This document shows positions 35,417 to 46,574 of a DNA stretch of 64,000 bases, piece after piece. The stretch spans positions 126,053,268 to 126,117,267 of the forward strand of contig OX422220.1 of the NCBI GenBank assembly GCA_949130495.1, given 5' to 3'. Numbering within the stretch: the first letter of the stretch is position 1; every line of letters begins with the position of its first letter. The notes under the pieces are model-generated. The model was not told where the DNA came from and did not search any database. It was given only the letters and a program-made list of their open reading frames with translations. The position numbers and the translations under genes were made by a program. The DNA comes from Sambucus nigra. Taxonomy: Eukaryota; Streptophyta; Magnoliopsida; Dipsacales; Adoxaceae.

Positions 35417-36747
35417 TTGGCTTCAGCAATAAAGATAAATATCTGTAGGACAGTCCCCGTCGAGATCTTGCCCAGAGCAACCATTGAAGAAGAAGAGGTT
35501 AGTAATCTTTGTCTCAATTTGGACCTAGGGGACTCATGGATGGATCCCCTTATCAGATACATCAAAGAGGGGGTACTACCGGAGTCAAAGTTAAAAAGGA
35601 GGAAATTGAGGTACAGGGCAGCAAAGTTCTCAATAGTGGGAGATGTCCTATATAGGAAGGGATTCCTATTACCTCTGCTCAGATGCGTCCATCTAATCGA
35701 GGTCCCCCACGTCCTACGGGAGGTACACGAGGGTTCTTGCTCCAAGCACATAGGAGGAAGACCTTTGGTGAAGAGGATTATCATGCAAGGGTATTGGTGG
35801 CCGACCCTGGCCAAAGATGCTGCAGCTTATGTAAAGAGGTACGACAAATATCAGAGATTCTACATAATCCCCCATCAACCTCATCAGCCTATGACGTTCC
35901 CCTTAGCCATTCGCAGTATGGGGGATTGACTTAGTAGGTCCCCTACCAAGGGCTGTAAATAATTACAGATTTCTGATAGTTGCCATTGATTACTTATCCA
36001 AGTAGGTGGAGGCAGAGCCGATGATCACGATTACTGAGCGGAAGACCTTCCAATTCATTTGGAAGAACATCATATGCAGACATGGCCTCCCAAATACCCT
36101 AATTTCGAACAACGGAACGCAATTCAAGAACTCTTCCCTGGAAAAATACTGCAAAAGTGTTGGGATAAATAAATTTTTCTCTTCTCCTGGTCGACCTCAA
36201 GCAAACGGTCAGACCAAAGTCACAAACAGAACGATCCTTGACGGGATCAAGAAGAGGTTGGAGGAGGCTAAGGGAAGGTGGACTGAAGAGGTTTATGATG
36301 TTCTTTGGGCTTATAGGACGACGGCTAGGACACCTATGGGGGAGACCCCGTTTATGTTATCACATGGCTCAGAGGCTATCATACCAGCATAGGTTGAACT
36401 CCCTACTCATAGGGTGAAGACCTATGACCCTGAGAATAATGGGGAGGAAAGAAGACTCGACCTAACTTGATTGAGGAGAGAAGGGAAGACGCAAAAATTA
36501 GGCAAGAAGCTTACTAGCAAAGAACAACAAAATTCTACAATCAAAGGGTAAAATCGAGACCCATAGCCGTGGGAGACCTGGTGCTGAAGAAGACGTTACA
36601 GAAAGCAAGCAAGCTTCACCCAAATTGGCATGTCCCTTACAAAGTAGTTGAGGAGGTTGTTCCAAGAACCTACAGGCTAAAGAACCTCTAAGGGAACTTT
36701 TTTCCAATCCTTGGAATCTTGATCATCTAAAAAAGTATTACATCTGA
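35417..36747 (+). pseudogene. pol: Tat-2 integrase
   Basis: HHCC region: VHEGSCSKHIGGRPL keeps the His residues, but KRYDKYQRF has Tyr at both Cys positions (Tat-1 KKCDKCQRF), both explained by single G to A changes, so zinc binding is lost. Catalytic Asp in WGIDLVGP near 35920-35943, after a one-base loss near 35905; second region LISNNGTQF near 36100-36126 has Asn where Asp is expected; Glu position near QTKVTNRT reads Lys. TAG at 36003-36005 replaces Trp. Stop at 36390-36392 and a frame slip near 36468 precede the end, LDHLKKYYI TGA at 36747. Confidence 0.88.
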
Positions 36748-36859
36748 TTTTGCAAAAGATTTTATGTAAATGTATCATCTTATGAAGAGATTATTAATGA
36801 GAGGATCAAAAAATTCCTGTGTCAGTTCTTGGTTTATTAGGCTCGATTGGAGATTTTTT
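36748..36859 (+). other. Spacer between Tat-2 pol and satellite array
   Basis: About 110 bases without coding potential, containing TTATTAATGAGAGG; comparable in position and length to the 140-base spacer in Tat-1. Confidence 0.4.
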
Positions 36860-38272
36860 TATGGGGATAATATCTTAGTTGATGACCTCAGACCTTATAA
36901 CATCAGGATTTGGTGACAAGGTCTGAGGTCAGACATCATACTCGGATGACCTCAGACCCTTAACATCATTAATTTGGTGAAATTATTTATGGGGATAACA
37001 TCTTAGTTGATGACCTCAGACCTTATAACATCAGGATTTGGTGACAAGGTCTGAGGTCAGACATCATTCTTGGATGACCTCAGACCCTTAACATCATTAA
37101 TTTGGTGAAATTATTTATGGGGATAACATCTTACTGATGACCTCAGACCTTATAACATTAGGATTTGATGACAAGGTCTGAGGTCAGACATCATACTCGG
37201 ATGACCTCAGACCCTTAACATCATTAATTTAGTGAAATTATTTATGAGGATAACATCTTAGGTGATGACCTCAGACCTTGTAACATCAGGATTTGGTGAC
37301 AAGGTCTGAGGTCAGACATCATACTCAGATGACCTCAGACCCTTAACATCATTAATTTGGTGAAGTTATTTATGAGGATAACTTCTTAATTGATGACCTC
37401 AAACCTTATAACATCAGGATTTGGTGACAAGGTTTGCGGTCAGAAATTATACTCGGATGACCTCAGACCCTTAACATCATTAATTTTGTTAAATTATTTA
37501 TGAGGATAACATCTTAGTTGATGACCTCAGACCTTATAACATCACAATTTGGTGACAAGGTCTGAGGTCAGACATCATACTCGGATGACCTCAGACCCTT
37601 AACATCATTAATTTTGTGAAATTATTTATGAGGATAACATCTTAGTTGATGACCTCAGACCTTATAACATCAGGATTTGGTGACAAGGTCTGAGGTCAGA
37701 CATCATACTTGGATGACCTCAGACCCTTAACGTCATTAATTTAGTGAAATTATTTATGAGGATAACATCTTAGTTGATGACCTCAGCCCTTATAACATCA
37801 GGATTTGGTGACAAGGTCTGAGGTCAGACATCACACTTGGATGACCTCAGACCCTTAACATCATTAATTTGGTGAAATTATTTATGAGGATAACATCTTA
37901 GTTGATGACCTCAGACCTTATAACATCAGGATTTGGTGACAAGGTCCGAGGTCAGATATCATACTCGGATGACCTCAGACCCTTAACATCATTAATTTGG
38001 TGAAATTATTTATGAGGATAACATCTTAGTTGTTGACCTCAGACCTTATAACATCAGGATTTGGTGACAAGGTCTGAGGTCAAACATCATACTCGGATGA
38101 ACTCAGACCCTTAACATCATTAATTTGGTGAAATTATTTATGAGGATAACATCGTAGTTGATGACCTCAGACCTTATAACATCAGGATTTGGTGACAAGG
38201 TCTGAGGTCAAACATCACACTTGGATGACCTCAGACCCTTAACATCATTAATTTGGTAAAATTATTGCATGG
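36860..38272 (+). repeat. Tat-2 satellite: about 11 tandem units of roughly 128 bases, each a hairpin
   Basis: Units start (GATAACATCTTA) near 36866, 36994, 37122, 37250, 37378, 37506, 37632, 37760, 37888, 38014 and 38142. Each contains TGACCTCAGACCTT, a 21-base gap, then AAGGTCTGAGGTCA, its exact reverse complement, giving a 14-base-pair stem, and a third copy of the arm (TGACCTCAGACCCTT). Units differ by a few bases, so most arms still pair. No spacers differ between units as in a CRISPR; the whole unit is repeated. The array stands between the end of pol and the end of the convergent antisense gene, as in Tat-1, though the sequence is unrelated. Confidence 0.95.
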
Positions 38273-38433
38273 AAAAGAAAATCATCCAATAAATAATTCA
38301 GTAAGAGAAGAAATAAGAGCCCTCCTCAGAGGTTGGCAGAGTTACAAATGGAAAAAATATAAAGTAACATTGTTAATCAGAGGTTACAGTTTAAATACAT
38401 AGTGAAAAAGTACAAAAGTTTCACAAAAATAGC
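38273..38433. other. Spacer between satellite and antisense gene end
   Basis: AT-rich 160 bases that would be the 3' untranslated part of the antisense transcript. No clear signal. Confidence 0.35.
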
Positions 38434-39349
38434 CTAAGGATTTGCAGGGACAGTGATGGCATCCTCGACCTGATTCACTTGGCCGACGTTAGTCACCTCG
38501 GCCCCATCATCTTTGGGGTTGGCTCCCTCAGTCTCTGTAATGTCTACTGGCGCAGTCTCTGCAGGGGCAATGTCTTCCTCTTCAACCTCTTGCAGGGCTT
38601 GAGCAAATTGAGGGTTAGTAAAGCCCAGACCTATGAAGTCAGAGGCTTTCAAGCTCCCTGACTCCTGCTCCTTAGCAACCGCCCATTTGACAGTAGCTTC
38701 AATACATCTTTCGAGGTAATCAAAGCCGAAGCTGATGAATTCATCAGAGACTTTCTAATCGTCCAGAATCCCCTCAGAATCATCCTCAAGGGCTGCTTTC
38801 ACTGCAGCATCAACTTTCTGCTGGAGAACGTCGTCCTTGGCCTTCAGAGCAAGGGTGTGGTCCTTTTTAAGCTTAGAGATCTCTTTCTCCAACTCCTTAA
38901 CCTTCTTATCAGACCCCTCAAAGGCAGACTTTAGACGGTCTACCTCTGCATTCAGAGAGCTTTGCACTCTCTCAGCCTCTTGGCCTTTTTGGATGAGGGG
39001 CAACTTCTTCAGAGTCCAGTAGGCAAGGTGATGCATAGCAACGAGGCCCTGCAAGTCAGGACATCGAGTATGTAAGTTGATATTCAAATTAGAGGTTACA
39101 CTTGGCTCAACTAAAACCCCAAGTCATACTTGAATAGACCTATGAAGGCCAAACTCAACCAGCAGAGGGGTGTCCATTGATCGACAAAAGCGTTTGTCAG
39201 CATCGGTCATAGCAGAGCCGATGGCATCCAATGCCTGCAAACTTTGGCCTATGATACTATCATTAATTTTTAGTTACTCTATACGAGCAGCCAATGCATC
39301 CTCAGAAGAAATAGGTGAAAATGCGGAAGCTTGAGGGTGATGGTTCAAC

Positions 39350-40845
39350 TTTTAAACACCGGATTTTAATTTAATAAAACAAAATTAACCAATTCATTAA
39401 TCCAAGTCCAAGAATTTGCCTAAGTCATATTTATCAATATTAGCAAATTAGGCGAAACCAAATTTTAGCAAATGACTTGAATTAATTAAACATTACCCAA
39501 CATTTAATATAAGTCCAAATTAAATTGAATGTGATAAATTAAACCGAATTTTATCTTGAATTTATCCTAAGCATGCGTTCTTAATTATGAAGCAAGATAA
39601 AATAAACAATATCACACTACGCCGCGATGTACGAGGAAAAACCCAAGACGGGAAAAAACCTCGGACGGCCCTAGCCACAAGTCCACTAGATATGGAATTA
39701 CAATTACAAGACAGATAGACTTACAACGACTGACTCGATCCCTCTCAAGCCTCGACGCTTCTTCTCGTAGACACCTCTTCCTAGCGGACAACCTCGGAAC
39801 ACCACCGCGGTCTCGGAATCCACCGATGGGGCTTTCTATGGTCACCGTCACCCGAGCAAGGAGCCTTTCTCCAAGTGGGTAAAATCGTAACAAAAAGTCT
39901 TCTTCTTTGATGGATGTAGAAGCAAACCAAAACTTCTCTTCTTGAATTCGGTAGAGATAAACCGGTGCCAAAACTCCAAGCAATTTGATATGTATATAAG
40001 AACTTGGATAAACAATATGGGTGTACAACACTAGAGTGATAAAATATTTTCTCTAAAAAATCTCACTCAAAACATGAACATTTTCCTAAACAATTTTTGC
40101 TCTCAAACTCTCTCTAAGAGATAAACTAGGATGGAAAAGTTATGGAAATGTTAAGTTGGAAAATTTCATTCCCGCACCTATTAAAGTCTGAAAAAGTTGG
40201 TTAAAAACCAAGTGGGGAAGTGAGTGAAAAACTGCCAAAAAACTGTTCCGGCCTGACAGCTCGTTCGAACGACTTTTCTTTCGAACGAACGCTCGTTCGA
40301 ACGAGACTTCTAACGACGCACCAGTATGGACTTCGTTAGAATCTCGTTGGAAACCTCGTTAGAACGAATAATCTCATTCGAACGACAGACCAGTTTAGAC
40401 TCGTTGGCAAACTCGTTCGAACGAAACTTGGTTCGAACGAAAAAACTCGTTCGAACGACATTTCGAACGACTTCCAGATTTTTTTTTAAAATTCGATTTT
40501 GGCCCAAAAACTTTATATACTTTATTTTTAAAGTTCTAATTAATTTTTTCTGAAAGTAAACACAATTTTAATTCAACCTAACACCCAATAAAATTTGTTC
40601 CAAGCTCCTATATAAATATAATTGCATTCATACCTTGGGAGCATGGAACCATAGTTGATGACGTAGAAATGAGGCACGCAAACCGGCACATTTGATGAAG
40701 CTTTATATTCTTTGCCGCTACGTCTTCAACAAACACTTCATAGGCTTGAGAATATTACAATTAAATACTATCCTATGAATAAATGTTTTTGTCCGAAATT
40801 GAGCCAAAACTACATATGGACTCAATTGGAAATTTGTGTCCTTAC
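39350..40845. mobile_element. Insertion W inside the Tat-2 antisense gene (boundaries approximate)
   Basis: About 1.5 kb without relation to the antisense gene, between the GTAAGG donor at 40845 and the resumed coding sequence at about 39330. Related words occur near both ends (TAAACACC..GATTTTAATT at 39353 and TAAACAC.ATTTTAATT at 40557), which may be remnants of short terminal repeats, but no target duplication is clear. It holds a cluster of TCGTTCGAACGA palindromes (40260-40472) shared with the Z LTR. No coding capacity: the longest frame (40031-39612, minus) has no motif. Part of 40580-40845 may be intron rather than insertion. Confidence 0.5.
40260..40472. repeat. TTCGAA-type palindrome cluster in W
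   Basis: At least eight words based on TCGTTCGAACGA or its halves in about 210 bases, some perfect (CTCGTTCGAACGAG near 40292-40305). The intervening ACTTCTAACGACGCACCAGT resembles GCTTCTAACGAGATGCCAGT in the Z LTR at 56304, so this is true homology and not only a shared short word. Confidence 0.88.
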
Positions 40846-41048
40846 AATAGGGATGGCACGATACCCACCTTTCTTCTTCTGCCTCGGATCCTCAGGGTCA
40901 GGATCAATAACTTTTATCTTTTTAGTGGCCTCAGCCTTTGAGGTTGAGGGAGGGTGAGGAGGAGCATTCAGACCTACCTTTTTAACGAGCTTTGTTAGGC
41001 TTGGTGCTGCCATCTCCCATAACTCGTCAGATATTCCCTTGGGACGCT

Positions 41049-41131
41049 CTGCAAGATAGAAAGGTCTGAGTCAGAGAGGCAGATATACATAAATTCAGAG
41101 GTATAACTTGTTGAAATAAAAAGACACTTAC
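41049..41131 (-). other. Predicted intron of Tat-2 antisense gene
   Basis: 83 bases; donor ACTTC|GTAAGTGTC and acceptor CTATCTTGCAG|AGCGTCCC on the minus strand. The joined codon is C plus AG, and the frame continues RPKGISDELWEMAAPS into the well-preserved next block. Without splicing the frame ends at about 40995. Confidence 0.7.
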
Positions 41132-42105
41132 GAAGTTCTGTCAGAGGACTTCCCCCAAGCCCTGTCTCAAAGAGATAATAGGGGGTCATCAGATGCTCGA
41201 ATTTGACAAGCAAACCACGCTCCCTCTGATCCTAAAGGTCTTTGACCTTCTGAAGATTGTTTTGGCTAAGTCTAGGGTCGGCCCTGGCATCCATTATAAC
41301 CTTGCCCCATCTCAGGGGTATTCTCGGCTCTAATGAAGAAGAGGGAGAACATGGACCAAATTCTCATGGCCCTGATACGAAGAAGTAACGTGGCTTCCAG
41401 TTATGGTTTGAGGTTTGAGTAATCTGAAGCATCCTTTTCTTCGACTTATGAGCTAAGAAATGATAATAGCTCGGATGGTTTCTAGCAGAGGAAGGGACAT
41501 AGCAACCTATAAATAGGAAGGTCTGAGTGATGGACAACTTTCCACAAGACAATGGCTCCAATTATCACCCTCCAAGCATTGGGTGACAACTTAGAAGGAG
41601 CCAATTTAATGTAAGCCAAGATATCCCTGATGGTGGTATGGATGGGCAAACGAAATCCCAACTTAAACATCTTCTCATAAAGGCAGATCTCACCATCTCG
41701 ACCGTTATAAGCCCTCTCTTCCCTCAGGGGTCTCCTGAGTTTTATTGAAGGACTTATGGAATAAAGATGCCTGAATGCCAGAAGGTCAACCTCACTGACT
41801 GTACTCTACATATCGGCCACCTCAGAGGTGTCAACGTCACTCTCTGCATCGTCATCGTCATCTAGCTCAACGTCGGTCAGAGCCGACAATGGGTCACCAC
41901 TCGGGAACCTCTGAGCCGACAAGGGGATGGCTTCAAGGATTGGTGGAATAGCCACACTCGATCCTACAATTTCAACCTCTGAGGTAGAGGTTGAGGTGCT
42001 TGCACTCTTATGAGACGAGGCCCGACTGGAAACCTCAGCTTGATCATGGACCTGAGCTTGCTGAATGGAAAAGTCCATGGATTATTTGAAGGAGTCCTTA
42101 GACAT

Positions 42106-42900
42106 AGGGCTGAGGTGGATGACTTAGACTCGGATATAGGAATAGGGACTTCAGGTGACCTAACTGGTTCAGGATATATGACCTTCAGAGGTGGTGGAAT
42201 GATAGGTCAGAGGGGGAATTCCTCTGCCCTACGAGCTTCCTCTTGCGCTCTTTCTATTTGTCTAATTTTATCTAAGGTCTTCTCCCTAAGAGAGGGGAAC
42301 TCCTCTAAAAGTTGGTAAAGGGGTCTGAGCATATGAGCCAGACTCTACACTTACAATTCTACTAAGTAACAAACAAGATTGGCAAATGTAATTAAGGATC
42401 AAACTATCAAAGTTCAAACAAAAACAACGAAGAACAGTCAAGGATAGACTGCCGGAAAACCAATAAACTCACCGGTAAAGCTCTTAAAAATCACCAAAAA
42501 ATGCAAAAACAAGAATCAAAGCAGAAAAATGAGGAAGAGAGGATGACAAAGGATACCTGAAGAAGAGTGATGAGAAGCAAGGAGAAAACTGCAAGAAATG
42601 TCCACCCAGGTGCACCTCGAATCAAGCTCTTCTAGAGAGAGAAAGTTACAGAAATGACTAAGCCTAGAGAAGGAGAGAAATTTGGAAGAAAGAGAAGAAT
42701 TGGGGTTTAAACCCTTAAGTGGAGTGCATGCTTCCCAAGTCCCATCATTGCCTTGGGAGACCAACAGACAACCAGTATAATTACCCTTGTCAGACACATA
42801 ACCACTTCAGTAATTGACAAGTGTCAAAAAAGGAATATTGGAACAAAGAAAAAGGACCTCGGAGTTGTAGACCCCATAGTCACCTGCTCCCACATGTAAC
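42106..42900 (-). promoter_or_regulatory. Upstream region of the Tat-2 antisense gene
   Basis: Region between the antisense ATG and the 3' LTR. Minus-strand frames here (for example MLRPLYQLLEEFPSLREKTL from about 42333) are short and may be an upstream exon. TCCCAAGGCAA at 42758-42748 is the word shared with Tat-1, followed by TTTAAACCCC near 42705. No other signal seen. Confidence 0.35.
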
Positions 42901-42918
42901 TAAGGGCTGGGGGGTAAT
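42901..42918 (+). other. Tat-2 polypurine tract
   Basis: TAAGGGCTGGGGGGTAAT lies directly before the 3' LTR and fits the plus-strand primer role. Confidence 0.7.
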
Positions 42919-43864
42919 TGATATGCCTTGAATGTACCTCCTCGACTCAGATACCTCCTCGGCTCAGGGATATCAACCTCGGCCTTGGATATGGCCGACG
43001 ATTGGAGGGGCCTTGGATTAATGACCAGTGGTCTCGTATTCTGTATGGCCGACGTTGTGAGAGGTCTTCATGATCCGAGGAATAATTATTCATCAAGACT
43101 TTCAGGGGAAGAAAACCTTGTCTGGGAGTAAGCCGAGTTTGCAGAAGAGTATTTCCATCAACACTAGCTTCGACAGGGAATCAATCGATGTTCCTAGCAT
43201 GTTTCAGCTCAACCTCGGCCTAGGACGACCTTATGGCATTGTCTGCCTAACCTCGGCCCCACATAGGCTGAGGTCTTTATTACTAGCCTCGGGTTAGATA
43301 TCAGCATGGCCTTGCCAACCTCGTACCCTTCCAGGCCGAGGTTAAGACCAGGCACAAATGGTCGAGCTCTTATGCGCATATGTATGGATAAGGACACGTG
43401 TACACAAATCAGTTATAACAAATCATTCTCCTCACGTGGGGGGAATATTTCATCATCATTCTCTACATGTGACGGGGACATATGTCTTCATCATACTGGC
43501 TAGATCTACACACACATGCTCATTGCATGCATGGGGGGTACACTACACCCCCCAGGTATTATAAATACTTGTCTTCTCCTTCTTGGAAAGTGACCCAAAA
43601 ATACAACCCTATTAAATTATATATAAGAGAGAGAAAGCTTGAGAGTTTGTACCCATGGCCATTAGAGCCCTCATATAGTGATATCAACCACACACCTTCA
43701 CAGTGGATGTAGGTCTGATTCGCTGAACCACTTACATGATTATGTTCATCTTCTTCTCCTCATTTCCTCTACTGTGTGAATACCTTTACTCATATTCTGC
43801 CATTGTTAACATTAAATTGAGCTCACAAACACCTTGAAGGGTGGTGCTATTTCCAGCATCATCA
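42919..43864 (+). repeat. Tat-2 3' LTR
   Basis: Matches 29706-30647 throughout; ends fixed by comparison and by the empty site in the right LTR of X. Confidence 0.95.
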
Positions 43865-44630
43865 ATTAAAACTACTAAATTTAGATTACCATATAAGAAC
43901 AACTCAAAATCTCCAATAATATCCTTGGGATGATGTAACCGAAATATTCCTTAAATGCGATACATCAACCCCCAATAATCTAGTATACCATAATCATCCA
44001 AGATGTTCTCCATAAAAATTCCATATCCTTTCATCTATAGGATATATAAATATATATATAGGCATTTATTCTAACCATATATATATATATATACAATCAT
44101 CCATTCCTATAGCCAAGTGTACATACCACATATGATGTACAATGGCCATGCACATAATATACACGGCTATATATATCGCCGATAAACTGTACCATGCTAT
44201 CATCTTCCAAGGCATTACTCACATACCATCCTAGGGACCACGGTCGGACTCAATATCACCGACATCGGGGCTAAACACACACACACGACGTCCCAAGGAG
44301 CGGTCATAGCTCCTAACCGGTCAATAAGACGAGACATACCCACCACGTCCCACCCCAAAAGAAATGCATATCACATAATAACACAATGGACGACTATGAC
44401 CTGGGGAATATCCACACCCTGCTCCTTGAGCCAGGATTCTCACCCTCTGCGCGAAAACTTCCCTATGATAGAATGAGCGGGGTATGCTTAACCACATAAG
44501 TACATATATCGTTCACATGCACAATATATATACACCCATATGATCCCATCATATGATTAAACCATCACATAAGGTTTAGATATTCACAACATAAATATAT
44601 CCATATATTCATATCTATACAGATATATAT

Positions 44631-44685
<55 letters not shown>

Positions 44686-45635
44686 CACACACAATACCTC
44701 TCGTTTGTAGGTATGATATTTATAAACTCGGCTTTAAGTATATATAAACCTCAATATACTAGCCGTCACCCCAACACATTTAATTTACCTCGATATGTGA
44801 ATACAATCCCTCACTTGAAGCATATTCATCCATTTTTTTCCTATGATGAATAGTCTCCCAAAAATATATGCGTATATCCAACATTAGGGTTATCACCCAA
44901 GGTTTAGTGTAGGTAACAATCGCTACACCTTCCATATATCTCCGAAAGGACATCCATGTCTCCAATATTAATTTCTACTATTGATATATACATAATTAAT
45001 AGTCTATAAACCTCAGCTTATCCCAACTTCCTTTCAAGTATTGGAATCCCAATGATTATTTCCACACAATTATGTATAAACTATCATGACTAGAATTATA
45101 CTACCACTTATTGTAGTTGATAGTACGATCCAATCGTTACCACTTTTGCCTAAGGTTCAATTGTTCTTATGAACCATTACTCCTATCGCGTTACCAATTG
45201 TTCCTTAATTTATACGTTTTTAAGGATACGTGACCCCTCTCACTCTTCGGTTCCCAAACCTTAATCTCAATAGAATCCTATTTACCATAAGTATTTGGCA
45301 CTACCCTCGGCCTAAAATTTCACAACATACCCTCGCAACTCTCTCTAAGAGTTCTTAACCTCCCATCATATATATACTCACTTTTGATTTATAATTAGGA
45401 TTTTCAACCCCAATGAGGTTTCTCACTATCTCCATAAACATACACAACTCCAATGCATACACATATATTTTCCCCAAACTATTTCAAGAAGTCCCCATGA
45501 TCCTAACATGTGAGAAACCCCTTTTAAGTCTCCAAACTATATCTCTTACATCAATAAAGAAGACCCCAAATTAATAAACCCAACCAAATAGGGTTAGAAA
45601 TCACTATAGAGAAAATCACTCCAAATGCCCTATTT

Positions 45636-45815
45636 CCGAATCGATTCGGCCCAGCGAATCGATTCGGCCTCCAAGGTGAATTGATTCGGGTTCAAAGACC
45701 TGGGTTTCTGTCTCAGGCCGAATCGATTCGCCTTGGGTCCGAATCAATTCGGTCAATGCAGACCTGCCAATTTTTCTTAGGCCGAATCGATTCGCTTAAG
45801 GGGTGAATCGATTCA
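45636..45815. repeat. ATCGAT-type palindrome cluster, X left LTR
   Basis: Seven copies of GAATCGATTC-based palindromes in 180 bases, the first a perfect 14-mer, CCGAATCGATTCGG; others start GCGAATCGATTCGG, GGCCGAATCGATTCG, GTGAATCGATTC. Two carry a single change (GAATTGATTC, GAATCAATTC), both C to T or G to A. Confidence 0.92.
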
Positions 45816-46574
45816 GGTCTGCAGAATTTGAAGGGTTCTTCTTCTTCATTGAACCCACGAATTTAAAACCCTAAAATTTCACTTCTAACCCCTAAACCTT
45901 CATCACAACATGATTCTAAACCAATAAATCAATCCCAAAGTTGGTCCCAACCATTTCTACACTATTAAACCCATATATAAACATCAATTTCAATTTTTGA
46001 TCCTCAAAATCTAGGTTTTGTTATTAATACACAAAATCCATTTCTTTAACCCACAAATTATGAAATCAAATACACAAATGACTTATTTAGCAAGATTAAA
46101 CACTTGCCTCGATTTTGTAGAGGTTGGATCGTCCTCGTTATCGCGTTAGGGTCGGAATCTCCAAGCTTTTCTTCCTCTCTCTGTTCCTTTCTTCTTCTTT
46201 CCTTCTTTCCTTCTTCCTTTCTCTTTTCTTTCTCTCTTCTCACAAATGAGAAGGCTTGATTCGTAAGCCTCTTAAACCTTAAAACATAAGTCCCAATTTT
46301 AAATGTTAATACACACTTTAAATGACTCGTTTACTCCAATTCGAGTCAAACTGAATTAAAAATATTCCGGAGTCGAAATAAAACCCAATGACAGTCATTT
46401 TGACTATCTCGACCCTTTCGGGATTGATGGTACACTCGAAATCATCATCAGGAATACTTTGAAATGTTATCTATTTTTGGACCTCAATTCCCAAATTTTA
46501 AATTCTTCAATTCCATTAGATTTTATTTTCCCAAAAATTTAATTTCCCAGTCTCCAAATTCACGGGTTGTTACA

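Larger units (their letters stand above)
38434..42105 (-). pseudogene. Tat-2 antisense gene, intron-containing, interrupted by W
   Basis: Minus-strand gene from ATG near 42105 (MSKDSF, stop, SMDFSIQQAQVHD) to TAG at 38436-38434 (AITVPANP). The first part is acidic (ELDDDDDAESDVDTSEVADM, about 41870-41810). Next is the domain LRRPLREERAYNGRDGEICL near 41740 and YIKLAPSKLSPNAWRVI (about 41612-41562), similar to gypsy-type Transposase_28 proteins and to Tat-1 gene A. A frame slip lies near 41530. Intron 41131-41049 restores QRPKGISDELWEMAAPSLTK. After KKKGGYRAIPIV a further GTAAGG donor (40845) opens an intron that contains W. The last exon (about 39329-38434) is coiled coil (VKELEKEISKLKKDHTLALK) with an acidic tail. 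Stops fit C to T changes. Function unknown. Confidence 0.75.
29706..43864 (+). mobile_element. Tat-2: complete but dead Ty3/gypsy Tat-lineage retrotransposon
   Basis: LTRs of 942 and 946 bases (29706-30647, 42919-43864), each TGATATGCC...CATCATCA. Flanks are ATTAC (29701-29705) and ATTAA (43865-43869), a 5-base duplication with one change; the uninterrupted site ATTACAACTAC is at 60099 in the other X LTR. Order: LTR, primer site, gag, protease, RT, degenerate RNase H, second RNase H, integrase, 128-base hairpin satellite, minus-strand gene with intron and insertion W, polypurine tract, LTR. The same architecture as Tat-1, but nucleotide similarity is limited to conserved coding blocks, so they are different families. 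Confidence 0.95.
28584..46574 (-). repeat. X left LTR (its 3' LTR), interrupted by Tat-2
   Basis: Composed of 28584-29705 and 43870-46574, about 3827 bases after removing Tat-2 and one target copy. It aligns along its full length with 59043-62780. Contains a TA repeat near 29093, a CA repeat at 44632-44673 that is absent from the right LTR, and the TCGA-palindrome cluster at 45636-45815. No reading frame of significance. Confidence 0.9.

Noticed and set aside
36860..38272. CRISPR-like regular array
   Set aside because: The whole 128-base unit repeats with no unique spacers, and the setting is a plant retrotransposon; it is a tandem satellite.
44780..44965. 61-codon minus frame identical to one at 60990-61175
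   Set aside because: Both are the same position in the two X LTRs; identity reflects LTR origin and not protein conservation.
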